Origin: Acidovorax sp. Leaf78
GTDB taxonomy: Bacteria > Pseudomonadota > Gammaproteobacteria > Burkholderiales > Burkholderiaceae_C
DNA length: 64,000 bases
Direction: 5' to 3'
Assembly (NCBI RefSeq): GCF_001422735.1
Contig: NZ_LMLZ01000020.1
Coordinates: 62,773-126,772 of the forward strand
The translations under genes were made by a program, and so were the position numbers. Shown one piece after another: positions 48,579 to 57,401 of this stretch. Positions within the stretch are counted from its first letter, which is position 1. Each line of letters begins with the position of its first letter. A model generated the notes under the pieces. It was given only the letters and a program-made list of their open reading frames with translations. It was not told where the DNA came from and did no database searches.

Positions 48579-50129
48579 ATGAACGAATTGCCCGAGCGTT
48601 TCAACTTTGCGCAGCACCTGTTCGACCTGAACCGCGACCACGCGAAGCGCACCGCCTACATCGACGACCGCGGCACGCTGAGCTACGGCGACCTGCAGGA
48701 CCGCGCCCGGCGCCTGGCCGGTGTGCTGGTGGATGCCGGCCTGCGGCGCGAAGAGCGGGTGCTGATGCTGATGCACGACACCAGCGACTGGCCTGTGTGC
48801 TTTCTGGGCTGCCTGTACGCCGGCGTGGTGCCCGTGGCGGTCAACACCCTGCTCACCGCGGACGACTACGCCTACATGCTGGGCCACAGTCGCGCGCAGG
48901 CCGTGCTGGTGTCGGGCGCGTTGCTGCCCATCTTGCACAGCGCCATGGCGCTCGGCCCGCACGAGGTGGCCGCGCTGTGGGTGTCTCAGCCCACGCAAAC
49001 GCTCGGCAAAGGGGCTGTGGACCTGGAAAACGCCATTTCTTACGCAGAGCCACTGCCTGCGCCTGCCGCCACCGGGCCCGACGACCCGGGCTTCTGGCTG
49101 TACTCGTCGGGCTCCACCGGCAAGCCCAAGGGCACGGTGCATACCCACGGCAACCTCTGGTGGACGGCCGAGCTATACGGCAAGCCCGTGCTGGGCCTCA
49201 CGCGCGACGACGTGTGCTTCTCGGCCGCCAAGCTGTACTTCGCCTACGGGCTGGGCAACGCGCTCACCTTCCCGCTGTCGGTGGGCGCCACCGTGGTGCT
49301 GATGGCCGAGCGGCCCACGCCCGACGCCACCTTTCAGCGCTGGGTGGACCACCGGCCCACCGTATTCTTCGGTGCGCCCACCGGCTTTGCGGGCATGCTG
49401 GCCTCGCCCCGGCTGCCGGCGCGCGCCCAGGTGGCGCTGCGCATGTGCTCGTCCGCCGGCGAGGCACTGCCCGCCGACATCGCCCAGCGCTTCAAGGCGC
49501 ATTTCGGCTGCGACATCATCGACGGCATCGGCTCCACCGAGATGCTGCACATCTTCCTGTCCAACCGCCCGGGCGACATCCGCTACGGCAGCACCGGCAA
49601 GCCCGTGCCCGGCTACGACATCGCGCTGCGCGGCGAGGACGGCGGCACCGTGGCCGACGGCGAGGTGGGCGACCTGTATATCCGGGGCCCCAGCGCCGCC
49701 CTGATGTACTGGAACAACCGCGACAAGACGCGCGACACCTTCCAGGGCGGCTGGACCAAGAGCGGCGACAAGTACGTGCGCGACGCGGACGGCTACTACA
49801 CCTACGCCGGGCGCAGCGACGATATGCTCAAGGTCAGCGGCATCTACGTCTCGCCCTTCGAGGTCGAGGCCACGCTGATGCAGCACACCGCCGTGCTCGA
49901 GGCTGCAGTCATCGGGGTGCTGGATGGCGAGGGGTTGACCAAGACCAAGGCCTTTGTGGTGCTCAAGGACGGCCAGGCGGCAACGGACGACGAGCTCAAG
50001 ACCTTCGTCAAGGACCGCCTGGCACCGTACAAATACCCGCGCCTCATCGAGTTCGTGCCCGAGCTGCCCAAGACCGCCACCGGCAAGATCCAGCGCTTTC
50101 GCCTGCGCGAGCAGGAGGCCCGGGCGTGA
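48579..50129 (+). CDS. bclA: Benzoate-CoA ligase
   Basis: A 516-residue adenylate-forming enzyme: YSSGSTGKPKG (ATP P-loop), GIGSTEMLHIFLSNRPGDIRYGSTGKPVPGY and GYYTYAGRSDDMLKVSGIYVSPFEVE, ending at the catalytic Lys in KTATGKIQRFRLRE. The sequence pattern follows benzoate-CoA ligases of box clusters and starts the pathway by making benzoyl-CoA, which also induces it through BoxR. It overlaps the next gene by ATGA-like GTGA. Confidence 0.93.
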   Translation: MNELPERFNFAQHLFDLNRDHAKRTAYIDDRGTLSYGDLQDRARRLAGVLVDAGLRREERVLMLMHDTSDWPVCFLGCLYAGVVPVAVNTLLTADDYAYMLGHSRAQAVLVSGALLPILHSAMALGPHEVAALWVSQPTQTLGKGAVDLENAISYAEPLPAPAATGPDDPGFWLYSSGSTGKPKGTVHTHGNLWWTAELYGKPVLGLTRDDVCFSAAKLYFAYGLGNALTFPLSVGATVVLMAERPTPDATFQRWVDHRPTVFFGAPTGFAGMLASPRLPARAQVALRMCSSAGEALPADIAQRFKAHFGCDIIDGIGSTEMLHIFLSNRPGDIRYGSTGKPVPGYDIALRGEDGGTVADGEVGDLYIRGPSAALMYWNNRDKTRDTFQGGWTKSGDKYVRDADGYYTYAGRSDDMLKVSGIYVSPFEVEATLMQHTAVLEAAVIGVLDGEGLTKTKAFVVLKDGQAATDDELKTFVKDRLAPYKYPRLIEFVPELPKTATGKIQRFRLREQEARA

Positions 50130-50950
50130 GCGCCACGGCGAGCTCCGGCGGCCCGGCGTCTCTGGCCAGCATCTCCTGGCGGGGGCAGGTCGTGCAGGTC
50201 GAGTACCAGTGGATAGCGCCCGAGCGCACGCAGGCACCGCTGGTGGTCTTTTTGCACGAAGGCCTGGGCTCGGTGGCGATGTGGAAGGACTTCCCCGCGC
50301 AGCTGTGCGCGGCGGGCGGGTTTCGGGGCCTGATGTTCTCGCGCCCTGGCTACGGCCGCTCCACGCCACGTGCGCCCGATGAGCACTGGGGCGTGGACTT
50401 CATGCACCGGCAGGCACACGAGGTACTGCCCGCGCTGCTGCAGGCCCTGGGCGTGGTGGAAGCGCCCTGGCTCTTCGGCCACAGCGACGGAGCGTCCATC
50501 GCGCTGCTGTACGCAGCGAAGTTTCCGAACCACGTGGCCGGCCTGGTGCTGCTGGCCCCGCACATCTTGGTCGAGGACGTGACCATCGCCAACATCGAGC
50601 TGGCGCGCACGGCCTATGAAACCACCGACCTTCGAAACAAGCTTGGCCGCTACCACGACGACGCGGACTCGGCCTTCTGGGGCTGGAACCGCATCTGGCT
50701 CGACCCCGCATTTCGCACGTGGAACATCGGAGCGGACATCACCGCCGTGCGAGCCCCCGTGCTGGCCGTGCAGGGCTTGGACGACGAATACGGCACGCTG
50801 GCGCAGATCCGCGGCATTGCCGGGCGCGTGCCTGGCACGCAGTTGCTGGAGCTTGACGGATGTGCACATTCCCCCCACCGTGACCGGCCCGGCGACGTGA
50901 TCTCCGAGACGGTGGCGTTCATCCATGGAGCATGTGGCACACGACCTTGA
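50126..50950 (+). CDS. Alpha/beta hydrolase of the box cluster
   Basis: A 274-residue alpha/beta hydrolase: FLHEGLGSVAMWKDFPAQL, GHSDGASIALLYA (nucleophile Ser), late catalytic His in DGCAHSPHRDRPGDV. GTG start at 50126, with AGGAGG seven bases before it; the start overlaps the ligase stop. Such genes accompany box clusters and may cleave an enol-lactone, a CoA ester or rescue stalled intermediates; the exact substrate is not established from sequence. Confidence 0.85.
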   Translation: MSATASSGGPASLASISWRGQVVQVEYQWIAPERTQAPLVVFLHEGLGSVAMWKDFPAQLCAAGGFRGLMFSRPGYGRSTPRAPDEHWGVDFMHRQAHEVLPALLQALGVVEAPWLFGHSDGASIALLYAAKFPNHVAGLVLLAPHILVEDVTIANIELARTAYETTDLRNKLGRYHDDADSAFWGWNRIWLDPAFRTWNIGADITAVRAPVLAVQGLDDEYGTLAQIRGIAGRVPGTQLLELDGCAHSPHRDRPGDVISETVAFIHGACGTRP

Positions 50951-50981
50951 GTGCACGTGAACGCCACCATCACCTTTCCCT

Positions 50982-51041
50982 CCGTTCGGGCTGAGCTTGT
51001 CGAAGCCAGGTACAGCGCTTCAACAAACTCAGCGTAAAAGG
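50982..51041. repeat. Inverted repeat, CCGTTCGG-type hairpin, copy 2 (decayed)
   Basis: The left arm matches the repeat at 43140 almost exactly (CCGTTCGGGCTGAGCTTG). The right arm (CTTCAACAAACTCAGCG) carries several changes. It lies just after the box hydrolase gene, between convergent transcription units. Confidence 0.75.
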
Positions 51042-51057
51042 CTGTGGGTCGGTGAAA

Positions 51058-51750
51058 CTACTCCACCCGCCGCCGCAAGCTCTCCAGGTCCACCACGGTA
51101 ATCCCCCCGTACTCGATCTGCAGCACGCCCTCGGCCTCCAGCCGCTTCAGGGCCGAGTTGCAGCGCTGGCGCGACACGCCCGACAGGTTGGCGATCTCCT
51201 CCTGCGAGACCTGCAGGTGCGGGTCGCTGCCGGGGTGCAGAAAAGGGTGGAACAGACCGGCCAGCGCACGCGCCACCTGGCTGTCGGTGTCCATCAGGTG
51301 GTGGGCCGTGAAGTTGCCCAGGAACCAGTGCATGCGCTCGTTGATCTGGCGCAGCAAAAAGTGGTCGAAGCTGCGCTGTGTGGCGTGCAGCCATTCAAAA
51401 GTCTCCACCGGCAGCAGCGCCACGCGGCTGGGGCGCAGCGCAATGATGTCTGCCGTGCGCGCCACGCCGCGTAGCAGCGTGCCCTCGCCGAACCAGCTGC
51501 CCGCCGACAGCCCGCCCAGCGTCACGGAGCGGCCGTTGTCGGACGTCACCGTCCACTTGAGCAGCCCTTCGATCGCGCCGTACCAGTGCCGAGGCACGTC
51601 GCCGCGGCGGCACAGCGCGCTGCCTTGCGGCACATCGACTTCGCGCAGTTCATCGAGCACGCGCTGCTGGGCCGGGGCATCCAGCACCGGGAACCAGGCC
51701 GAGTCGGCCAGAAGCTCGGCCACCGTGGGCGGTGCCTTGTTGACCAGCAT
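51058..51750 (-). CDS. Crp/Fnr-family regulator
   Basis: A 230-residue protein: an N-terminal cyclic-nucleotide-like beta-barrel (GSALCRRGDVPRHWYGAIEGLLKW, GSWFGEGTLLRGVARTADIIAL), a long dimer helix and a C-terminal winged HTH (VSQEEIANLSGVSRQRCNSALKRLEAEGVLQ). No Cys cluster for an Fe-S sensor is visible. The ATG at 51750 is preferred over 51807 because a GGAG lies upstream and the extra N-terminus is not family-like. It is divergent from the BKACE operon and probably controls it. Confidence 0.88.
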   Translation of the reverse strand: MLVNKAPPTVAELLADSAWFPVLDAPAQQRVLDELREVDVPQGSALCRRGDVPRHWYGAIEGLLKWTVTSDNGRSVTLGGLSAGSWFGEGTLLRGVARTADIIALRPSRVALLPVETFEWLHATQRSFDHFLLRQINERMHWFLGNFTAHHLMDTDSQVARALAGLFHPFLHPGSDPHLQVSQEEIANLSGVSRQRCNSALKRLEAEGVLQIEYGGITVVDLESLRRRVE

Positions 51751-51809
51751 GGTGAAGCGTTCTCCAACGGGCAGGGCCGCACGGTTCCTCGTATACCCTG
51801 AGTCCAAAT

Positions 51810-51823
51810 GTCATCGCAATGAC
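51810..51823. promoter_or_regulatory. Inverted repeat GTCAT-CGCA-ATGAC in divergent promoter
   Basis: A perfect five-base inverted repeat with a four-base centre in the region between the Crp/Fnr gene and the BKACE gene. It is not the standard Fnr or Crp box, but it is positioned for an operator. Confidence 0.35.
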
Positions 51824-51883
51824 TGAGTATGCAAGCGCCCAAAAAAATAATGCGTGCACTACCATTTTCCCTCAGCCGATGCC

Positions 51884-52807
51884 ATGACAAAGCGCAAAGT
51901 CATCGTGACCATCGCCCCCACCGGCGGCATGGCGCACAAATCGCAGAACCCGCACCTGCCCACCCAGCCCGCCGAGATCGCCGAGGACGTGCAGCGCTGC
52001 TGGAACGCCGGGGCCAGCGTGGTGGCCATCCATGCGCGCAGGCCCGATGACGGCGCCACCTGCAACGCCGACATCTACCACGACATCAACACCCGCATCC
52101 GCGCCAAGGGCTGCGACATCGTCATCAACAACTCCACGGGCGGCGGCGTGCACGGCGACATGGTCAAACCACTGCCCGGCAACCGCTGGGAAATCGCCTG
52201 GGAAGAGCGCATCAAGGGCATGGACGCAGGTGCCGAGATGTGCACCCTGGACGCCACCACGCTCAACCTGAGCTTCGACGGCCGCGAGATCCTGATGGAC
52301 ACGCCGCTGAGCCGCGGCCGCGAGCTGGCCGCCGGCATGAAGGCGCGCGGCATCAAGCCCGAGTGGGAGGTCTTCAGCCCCACCCACATCCTGCAGGACA
52401 CCACCACCCTCATCGAAGAGGGGCATGACGACGACGGCCCGCATTTCATCAACCTGGTGATGAACGTGCACCGCGCCTTCCAGAACGCCATGCCGTACTC
52501 GCCACGCCACCTGCAGATGATGGTGGACACGCTGCCCAAAAACAGCCTGTTCTGCGTGAGCGGCATCGGCCCCTCGCAGCTCGAAGCCAATGTCGCTGCC
52601 CTGCTGCTGGGCGGCCATGCGCGCGTGGGGCTGGAGGACAACCTGTACTACCGCCACGGCGAGCTGGCCACCAACGTGCAGCTCACCGAGCGCATCGTGC
52701 GCGTGATCCGCGAGCTGGGCATGGAGCCCGCCACGCCCGCCGAGGCCCGCGCGCTGATGGGCCTGCCGCGCGTGGGCGGCCCCCGCCCTGAATTCGCGCC
52801 GCACTGA
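51884..52807 (+). CDS. BKACE-family beta-keto acid cleavage enzyme
   Basis: A 307-residue protein of the BKACE (DUF849) family: [53 protein letters not shown] is the N-terminal TIM-barrel block, with HAR Zn-ligand region and later SPTHILQ and VSGIGPSQ loops. The family cleaves beta-keto acids with acetyl-CoA; substrates range from 3-keto-5-aminohexanoate to 3-dehydrocarnitine. The ATG at 51884 fits the family start. It opens a plus-strand run with a Bug SBP, a hydroxyacyl-CoA-dehydrogenase-like and an acyl-CoA-ligase gene. Confidence 0.9.
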   Translation: MTKRKVIVTIAPTGGMAHKSQNPHLPTQPAEIAEDVQRCWNAGASVVAIHARRPDDGATCNADIYHDINTRIRAKGCDIVINNSTGGGVHGDMVKPLPGNRWEIAWEERIKGMDAGAEMCTLDATTLNLSFDGREILMDTPLSRGRELAAGMKARGIKPEWEVFSPTHILQDTTTLIEEGHDDDGPHFINLVMNVHRAFQNAMPYSPRHLQMMVDTLPKNSLFCVSGIGPSQLEANVAALLLGGHARVGLEDNLYYRHGELATNVQLTERIVRVIRELGMEPATPAEARALMGLPRVGGPRPEFAPH

Positions 52808-52878
52808 ACGGCACCATCCCGCCACCGCATCCATCGCCGCCGCACCCATCCCCACCAAAAAGAAAGAGGAGACAAGGA

Positions 52879-53877
52879 ATGATGAAGCCGACACGCCGCC
52901 AGTTCATGCACCACGTGGGTGCTGCCACCGCGCTCGGGGCCCTCGCGCCCTGGAGCGCCTTTGCGCAGACCATCGAGCAGGTCAAGATCCTGTATGGCTT
53001 TCCGGCCGGCAGCGCGGGCGACAGCGTCGCGCGGCGCGTGGGCGAAAAGCTGGCGGGCTCCGCGTACACCCGCAACAGCGCGGTGGTGGAGAACAAGCCC
53101 GGCGCGGGTGGCCGCATTGCGCTGGAGTCGCTTAAGGGCGCACCGGTGGACGGCAGCGTGCTCACGCTCTCGCCGTTCTCGTGCACGTCGATCTACCCGC
53201 ACATCTACAGCAAGCTGAGCTACGACCCGGTGAAGGATTTCGTGCCCGTGTCCATCGGCGCGGTCATGCACCATGGCCTGGCCGTGGGCCCGCTGGTGCC
53301 GGCTTCGGTCAAGACCGTGAAGGACTACCTGGCCTGGGCCAAGGCCAACCCGGGCCAGGCCAACTACGGCTCGCCCGCCGCGGGCTCCACGCCGCACTTC
53401 ATCGGTGCGCTGCTGGGGATCAACAACGGCGTGGACTTGAAGCATGTGCCCTACCGCGGCTCCATCCCCGGCGTGACCGATGTGGTGGGCGGGCAGATCG
53501 CGTCCATGGTCACCCCGAGCGGCGACTTCATCCCCAACCACAAGGCGGGCAAGCTGCGGCTGATCGCCACGTCCGGCCAGGCACGCTCGCCGTTCTCGCC
53601 CGAAGTGGCGACCTTCGCGGAGCAGGGCTTCCCCGAGCTCACGACCGAGGAATGGTTCGGGTTCTACGCCCCCGCCCGCACGCCGGCCAGCGTGGTGGCC
53701 GCCGCCAATGCGGCCATCAACCAGGCCATCAAGGAGAAGGCCGTGATCGACAGCCTGGCTGTCGTGGGCCTGATCGCCAAGGGGTCGACCCAGGCCGAGA
53801 TGGCAGCGTCGCAGCAGGCGGAGTTCGAGCGCTGGGGGCCGCTGGTCAAGAAGATCGGGTTCACGGCCGAGTCTTGA
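52879..53877 (+). CDS. Bug-family tripartite tricarboxylate transporter substrate-binding protein
   Basis: A 332-residue Bug (TctC)-type periplasmic protein. A twin-Arg-like start (TRRQFMHHVGAATALGALAPWSAFAQ) precedes the mature part. Typical blocks are VKILYGFPAGSAGDSVARRVGEKLA, VVENKPGAGGRIALESLKGAPVDG and HVPYRGSIPGVTDVVGGQIASM. AGAGGAGACAAGG precedes the ATG. It probably binds the substrate of the flanking catabolic enzymes. Confidence 0.9.
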   Translation: MMKPTRRQFMHHVGAATALGALAPWSAFAQTIEQVKILYGFPAGSAGDSVARRVGEKLAGSAYTRNSAVVENKPGAGGRIALESLKGAPVDGSVLTLSPFSCTSIYPHIYSKLSYDPVKDFVPVSIGAVMHHGLAVGPLVPASVKTVKDYLAWAKANPGQANYGSPAAGSTPHFIGALLGINNGVDLKHVPYRGSIPGVTDVVGGQIASMVTPSGDFIPNHKAGKLRLIATSGQARSPFSPEVATFAEQGFPELTTEEWFGFYAPARTPASVVAAANAAINQAIKEKAVIDSLAVVGLIAKGSTQAEMAASQQAEFERWGPLVKKIGFTAES

Positions 53878-53932
53878 ACAGGTCTTGACGCACCCCTGAG
53901 CCGCTGCGCAACAACGACAAGGAAAATCTTCG

Positions 53933-54883
53933 ATGGATTCGACAGTGAAGCGCGTGGCCGTGGTGGCCACCGGCGTCATCGGCGCCAGCTGGGCGGCCTA
54001 CTTTCTGGCGCAGGGCCTGGACGTGGAGGCCACCGACCCCGCTGAAGGCGCCGAGCAGAGGCTGCGCGATGCGGTGGGCCGGCACTGGCCCGCGCTGGAG
54101 CAACAAGGGCTGGCACCCGGCGCCAGCATGGCCCGGCTGCGGTTTCACGCGCGGCTGGAAGATGCGGTGGCGCAAGCGGACTTCGTGCAGGAGAACGGAC
54201 CGGAGCGCGAGGATTTCAAGGCCGACCTGATGCGCCGCATCGACGCGGCGGCACCCCCGCACGCCATCGTGGCGTCCAGCTCGTCGGGCCTGTCGGTATC
54301 GGCCATGCAGGCCCGGTGCGCCCGGCCGGAGCGCATCGTGCTGGGGCACCCGTTCAACCCGCCACACATGATCCCGCTGGTCGAGGTGGGTGGGGGCGAG
54401 AAGACGTCGCCCGCGGCCATCGCCGCCGCAATGGCCTTCTACACCGCCATCGGCAAGCGCCCCATCCATGTGCGCCGCGAGATCCTGGGCCACATCGCCA
54501 ACCGCCTGCAGGCCGCACTGTGGCGCGAGGCGTTCCACCTGGTGAATGAAGGCGTGGCCAGCGTGGCCGACATCGACACCGCCATCGCCCAGGGCCCCGG
54601 CCTGCGGTGGGCGCTGATGGGCCCTTTCATGAACCTGCACCTGTCCGGTGGCGACGGCGGCATGGCCCATCTGCTGGCCCACCTGGGCGGCCCCATCGAA
54701 GGCTGGTGGGACGACCTGGGCGCGCCGCGCATGACGCCCGAGCTGCAGCGCCGCGTGGTCGAGGGCGTGGACCAGGCGCTCGGCGGGCGCACGCAGGCAG
54801 AGCTGGCGCAGGCGCGCGATGTCGTGCTCATCGGCCTGCTGCGCGCCAAGAGCGCATCCCCCGGACTGGACACGCCGACCTGA
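53933..54883 (+). CDS. 3-hydroxyacyl-CoA / carnitine 3-dehydrogenase-like protein
   Basis: A 316-residue NAD-binding dehydrogenase. The usual GxGxxG is altered to ATGVIG (VVATGVIGASWAA). The 3HCDH features are HPFNPPHMIPLVEVG, the GKRPIHVRREILGHIANRLQAALWREAFHLVNEGVASVADID segment and a C-terminal helical domain. The pattern resembles L-carnitine dehydrogenase, which pairs with BKACE enzymes that split 3-dehydrocarnitine. Here the substrate is uncertain. Confidence 0.85.
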   Translation: MDSTVKRVAVVATGVIGASWAAYFLAQGLDVEATDPAEGAEQRLRDAVGRHWPALEQQGLAPGASMARLRFHARLEDAVAQADFVQENGPEREDFKADLMRRIDAAAPPHAIVASSSSGLSVSAMQARCARPERIVLGHPFNPPHMIPLVEVGGGEKTSPAAIAAAMAFYTAIGKRPIHVRREILGHIANRLQAALWREAFHLVNEGVASVADIDTAIAQGPGLRWALMGPFMNLHLSGGDGGMAHLLAHLGGPIEGWWDDLGAPRMTPELQRRVVEGVDQALGGRTQAELAQARDVVLIGLLRAKSASPGLDTPT

Positions 54884-54942
54884 TGCGCCGGGCGCTCCCC
54901 ATCACCTGCCTCACCCAGACACCGCCAGAGAGACACCACGCC

Positions 54943-56742
54943 ATGCACCCCGGATTCCTTGACGACGACACCCAGATCGCGCTGGCATTGACCACCCAGA
55001 CCCGTGCGGACGACGGCTCGATCACGCTGCAGTCCCCCGTGCCGCTGGGCGACTATGCGCGCTGCATCGGCGAGTGGCTGGAGCACTGGGCGCGCGAGAC
55101 GCCCGACGCGCTGGCCCTGGCCGAGCGCGATGAAAAAGGTGAGCACTGGCGCCGCCTGACGTATGGCGAGTTGCGCCGCGCCGTGGGCGCCGTGGCGCAG
55201 TCGCTGCTCGACCTGAAGCTGCCGGCCGACCGCCCCGTGGCGATCCTGTCGGACAACGCGGTGGACCACGCGGTGCTCATGCTCGCGGCGATGCATGTGG
55301 GCCTGGCCTCGTGCTCGCTGTCCAGCGCCTACGCGCGCTCCAAGGACTCCACTCGGCTGCACAGCATGCTCGCGGCGCTGGGGCCGTCGCTGATCTATGC
55401 GTCCGATGCCCGGGCATACGCACCGGCCTTGGCAGGCTATGCATCGGACGCCCTGCAGGTGTTCAGCCGCCACGCCGACGAGGTGCCGGGCGCGCTGCCC
55501 TTCGCGCGGCTGCTGCAGGGGGTGGAGACCCCGGCCGTGCGCCAGGCGTTCGACGCCATCGCGCCCGACGACCATGCCAAGTACCTGCTGACGTCGGGCT
55601 CCACCGGCCGGCCCAAGGTGGTCATCAACACCCACCGCATGCTCTGCGCCAACCAGCAGATGATGGCCCAGACCTGGCCCTTCCTGACCCACGAAAAACC
55701 GGTGCTCGTGGACTGGCTGCCGTGGAGCCACACGTTCGGCGGCAACCACAACCTGAACATGGTGCTGTGCCACGGCGGCTCGCTCTACATCGACGAAGGG
55801 CGGCCCGTGCCCGGGCTCATCGAGAAGACGGTGCGCAACCTGCGCGACGTGAAGCCCACGATGCTGTTCAACGTGCCGCGCGGCTTCGACATGCTGCTGC
55901 CCTTCCTCGAAGCGGACGAGCAACTGGCCGCCGAGGTCCTGTCGCGCATGCGGCTGGCGTTCTATGCGGCTGCGGCGCTCGCGCCGTCCACCTGGCAGCG
56001 GCTCGAAGCGCTGGCCCTGCGCGTGCGGCCCGCGCAGCCGCTGTGGCTGACGACGTCCTGGGGCTCCACCGAGACGTCGCCCGCCGTCACCAGCGCGCAC
56101 TGGCGGCTGGAGAAGGCCGGCTGCATCGGCGCGCCGCTGCCCGGGCTGGCGCTCAAGCTCGTGCCCAATGGCAGCAAGCTGGAGATGCGGGTCAAGGGCG
56201 TGTCGGTGTTTCCGGGCTACCGCAACGCGCCGGCCGAGACGGCGGCCGCGTTCGACAGCGAGGGTTTCTACCGCATCGGCGACGCCGGCTACCTGGTGGA
56301 CCCCGAGCGGCCCGAGCGCGGCGTGGTCTTCAACGGGCGCGTGGCCGAAGACTTCAAGCTCTCCAGCGGCAGCTGGGTGTCGGTGGGCACGCTGCGCGTG
56401 GAGCTGATCTCGCAGCTCGCGCCGCTGGTGCAGGACATCGTGCTCACCGGCCACAACCACGACGAAGTGGGCATGCTGGTGTTCCCGTCGGCAGCGGGCG
56501 CGGCCGACCCTGCGAAGCTCACCGCCGCCCTGCAGGGCGTGATGCGGGCCCGGCGCAACGCCGGCGCGGGCTCGTCGCAGTGCCCCACGCGCGCCCTGGT
56601 GCTGGCGCAGCCGCCCGATGCGGACAGCGGCGAGATCACCGACAAGGGCTACATCAACCAGGGCGCGGTGCTGGCGCGGCGGGCCGCCGACGTGGCGCTC
56701 CTGCAGGCCAGCCCGGTGGACGAACGGGTCATCACCGGCTAG
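54943..56742 (+). CDS. Feruloyl-CoA synthase-like AMP-binding ligase
   Basis: A 599-residue adenylate-forming enzyme of the feruloyl-CoA synthase type: LTSGSTGRPKVVINTHRMLCANQQMM, DWLPWSHTFGGNHNLNMVLCHGGSLYIDEGRP, TTSWGSTETSPAV and GRVAEDFKLSSGSWVSVG. It adds CoA to an aryl or acyl carboxylate. Together with the dehydrogenase and BKACE it points to beta-hydroxy/keto carboxylate breakdown rather than lignin-type ferulate alone. The ATG at 54943 is preceded by GAGAGAC. Confidence 0.88.
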   Translation: MHPGFLDDDTQIALALTTQTRADDGSITLQSPVPLGDYARCIGEWLEHWARETPDALALAERDEKGEHWRRLTYGELRRAVGAVAQSLLDLKLPADRPVAILSDNAVDHAVLMLAAMHVGLASCSLSSAYARSKDSTRLHSMLAALGPSLIYASDARAYAPALAGYASDALQVFSRHADEVPGALPFARLLQGVETPAVRQAFDAIAPDDHAKYLLTSGSTGRPKVVINTHRMLCANQQMMAQTWPFLTHEKPVLVDWLPWSHTFGGNHNLNMVLCHGGSLYIDEGRPVPGLIEKTVRNLRDVKPTMLFNVPRGFDMLLPFLEADEQLAAEVLSRMRLAFYAAAALAPSTWQRLEALALRVRPAQPLWLTTSWGSTETSPAVTSAHWRLEKAGCIGAPLPGLALKLVPNGSKLEMRVKGVSVFPGYRNAPAETAAAFDSEGFYRIGDAGYLVDPERPERGVVFNGRVAEDFKLSSGSWVSVGTLRVELISQLAPLVQDIVLTGHNHDEVGMLVFPSAAGAADPAKLTAALQGVMRARRNAGAGSSQCPTRALVLAQPPDADSGEITDKGYINQGAVLARRAADVALLQASPVDERVITG

Positions 56743-56776
56743 TCCATCTTTACAAACCGGGGCAGGCCCAAGTCCT

Positions 56777-56800
56777 TACAATATGAGAATCATTCTTATT
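56777..56800 (+). promoter_or_regulatory. Promoter -10 and Fur box before the sigma factor gene
   Basis: TACAAT (56777-56782) overlaps a 19-base Fur-like palindrome (56782-56800) with TGAGAATCATTCTTATT at its core. This predicts iron repression by Fur of the sigma-factor operon. Confidence 0.75.
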
Positions 56801-56888
56801 AGCCACGGGCCTGACCACACTGCGCCCCCAGCCGTCCCGGTCCCGAACCTGCTGCGTTCGGGCCGCCCTTTGTCAGGCTGCGTGCGCC

Positions 56889-57401
56889 GTGGTTGCCCAC
56901 TATTACCAAGAACTGCTGAACTACTTTGCCCGCATGGTGCGCAGCCGCGACACGGCGGCAGACCTGGTGCACGAGGCCTACGCGCGCGTGCTGGCGCTGC
57001 AGCGCAGCGGCGAGGCCGTGGCCCAGCCGCGCGCGCTGCTGTACCGCACCGCGCGCAACCTGCTCATTGACCAGCACCGCCGCCATGTGGTGCGGGGCAC
57101 GGTGCCTTCGGAGGCCGACGACAGCCTGCCTGACGTTGCCGAATTGCCCGCACCCGCCGTGTGCGAGCCCGAAGCCGCCTTCACCTCCGCGCAAGGCGTG
57201 GCCTCGATGATCGCCACCATCGAATCGCTGCCGCTGCGTTGCCGCGAAGCGTTCATCCTGCACAAGTTCGACGGGCTGTCGCAGGCCGAGGTGGCCGCGC
57301 AGATGGGCATCTCGCGCAAGATGGTGGAGCAGCACATAAAGCGCGCCATGGTGGCCTGCCGCGCGTGCCGTGCCACCGCGCAGGGGGAGGAGCAGCCATG
57401 A
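56889..57401 (+). CDS. FecI-type ECF sigma factor
   Basis: A 170-residue extracytoplasmic-function sigma factor: region 2 (YYQELLNYFARMVRSRDTAADLVHEAYARVLAL) and region 4 (IESLPLRCREAFILHKFDGLSQAEVAAQMGISRKMVEQHIKRAMVACR) with the FecI-like HTH. The start is a GTG at 56889; no ATG gives a better frame. It overlaps fecR by ATGA and follows the Fur box, so it is an iron-starvation sigma factor that should transcribe the downstream TonB receptor. Confidence 0.9.
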   Translation: MVAHYYQELLNYFARMVRSRDTAADLVHEAYARVLALQRSGEAVAQPRALLYRTARNLLIDQHRRHVVRGTVPSEADDSLPDVAELPAPAVCEPEAAFTSAQGVASMIATIESLPLRCREAFILHKFDGLSQAEVAAQMGISRKMVEQHIKRAMVACRACRATAQGEEQP

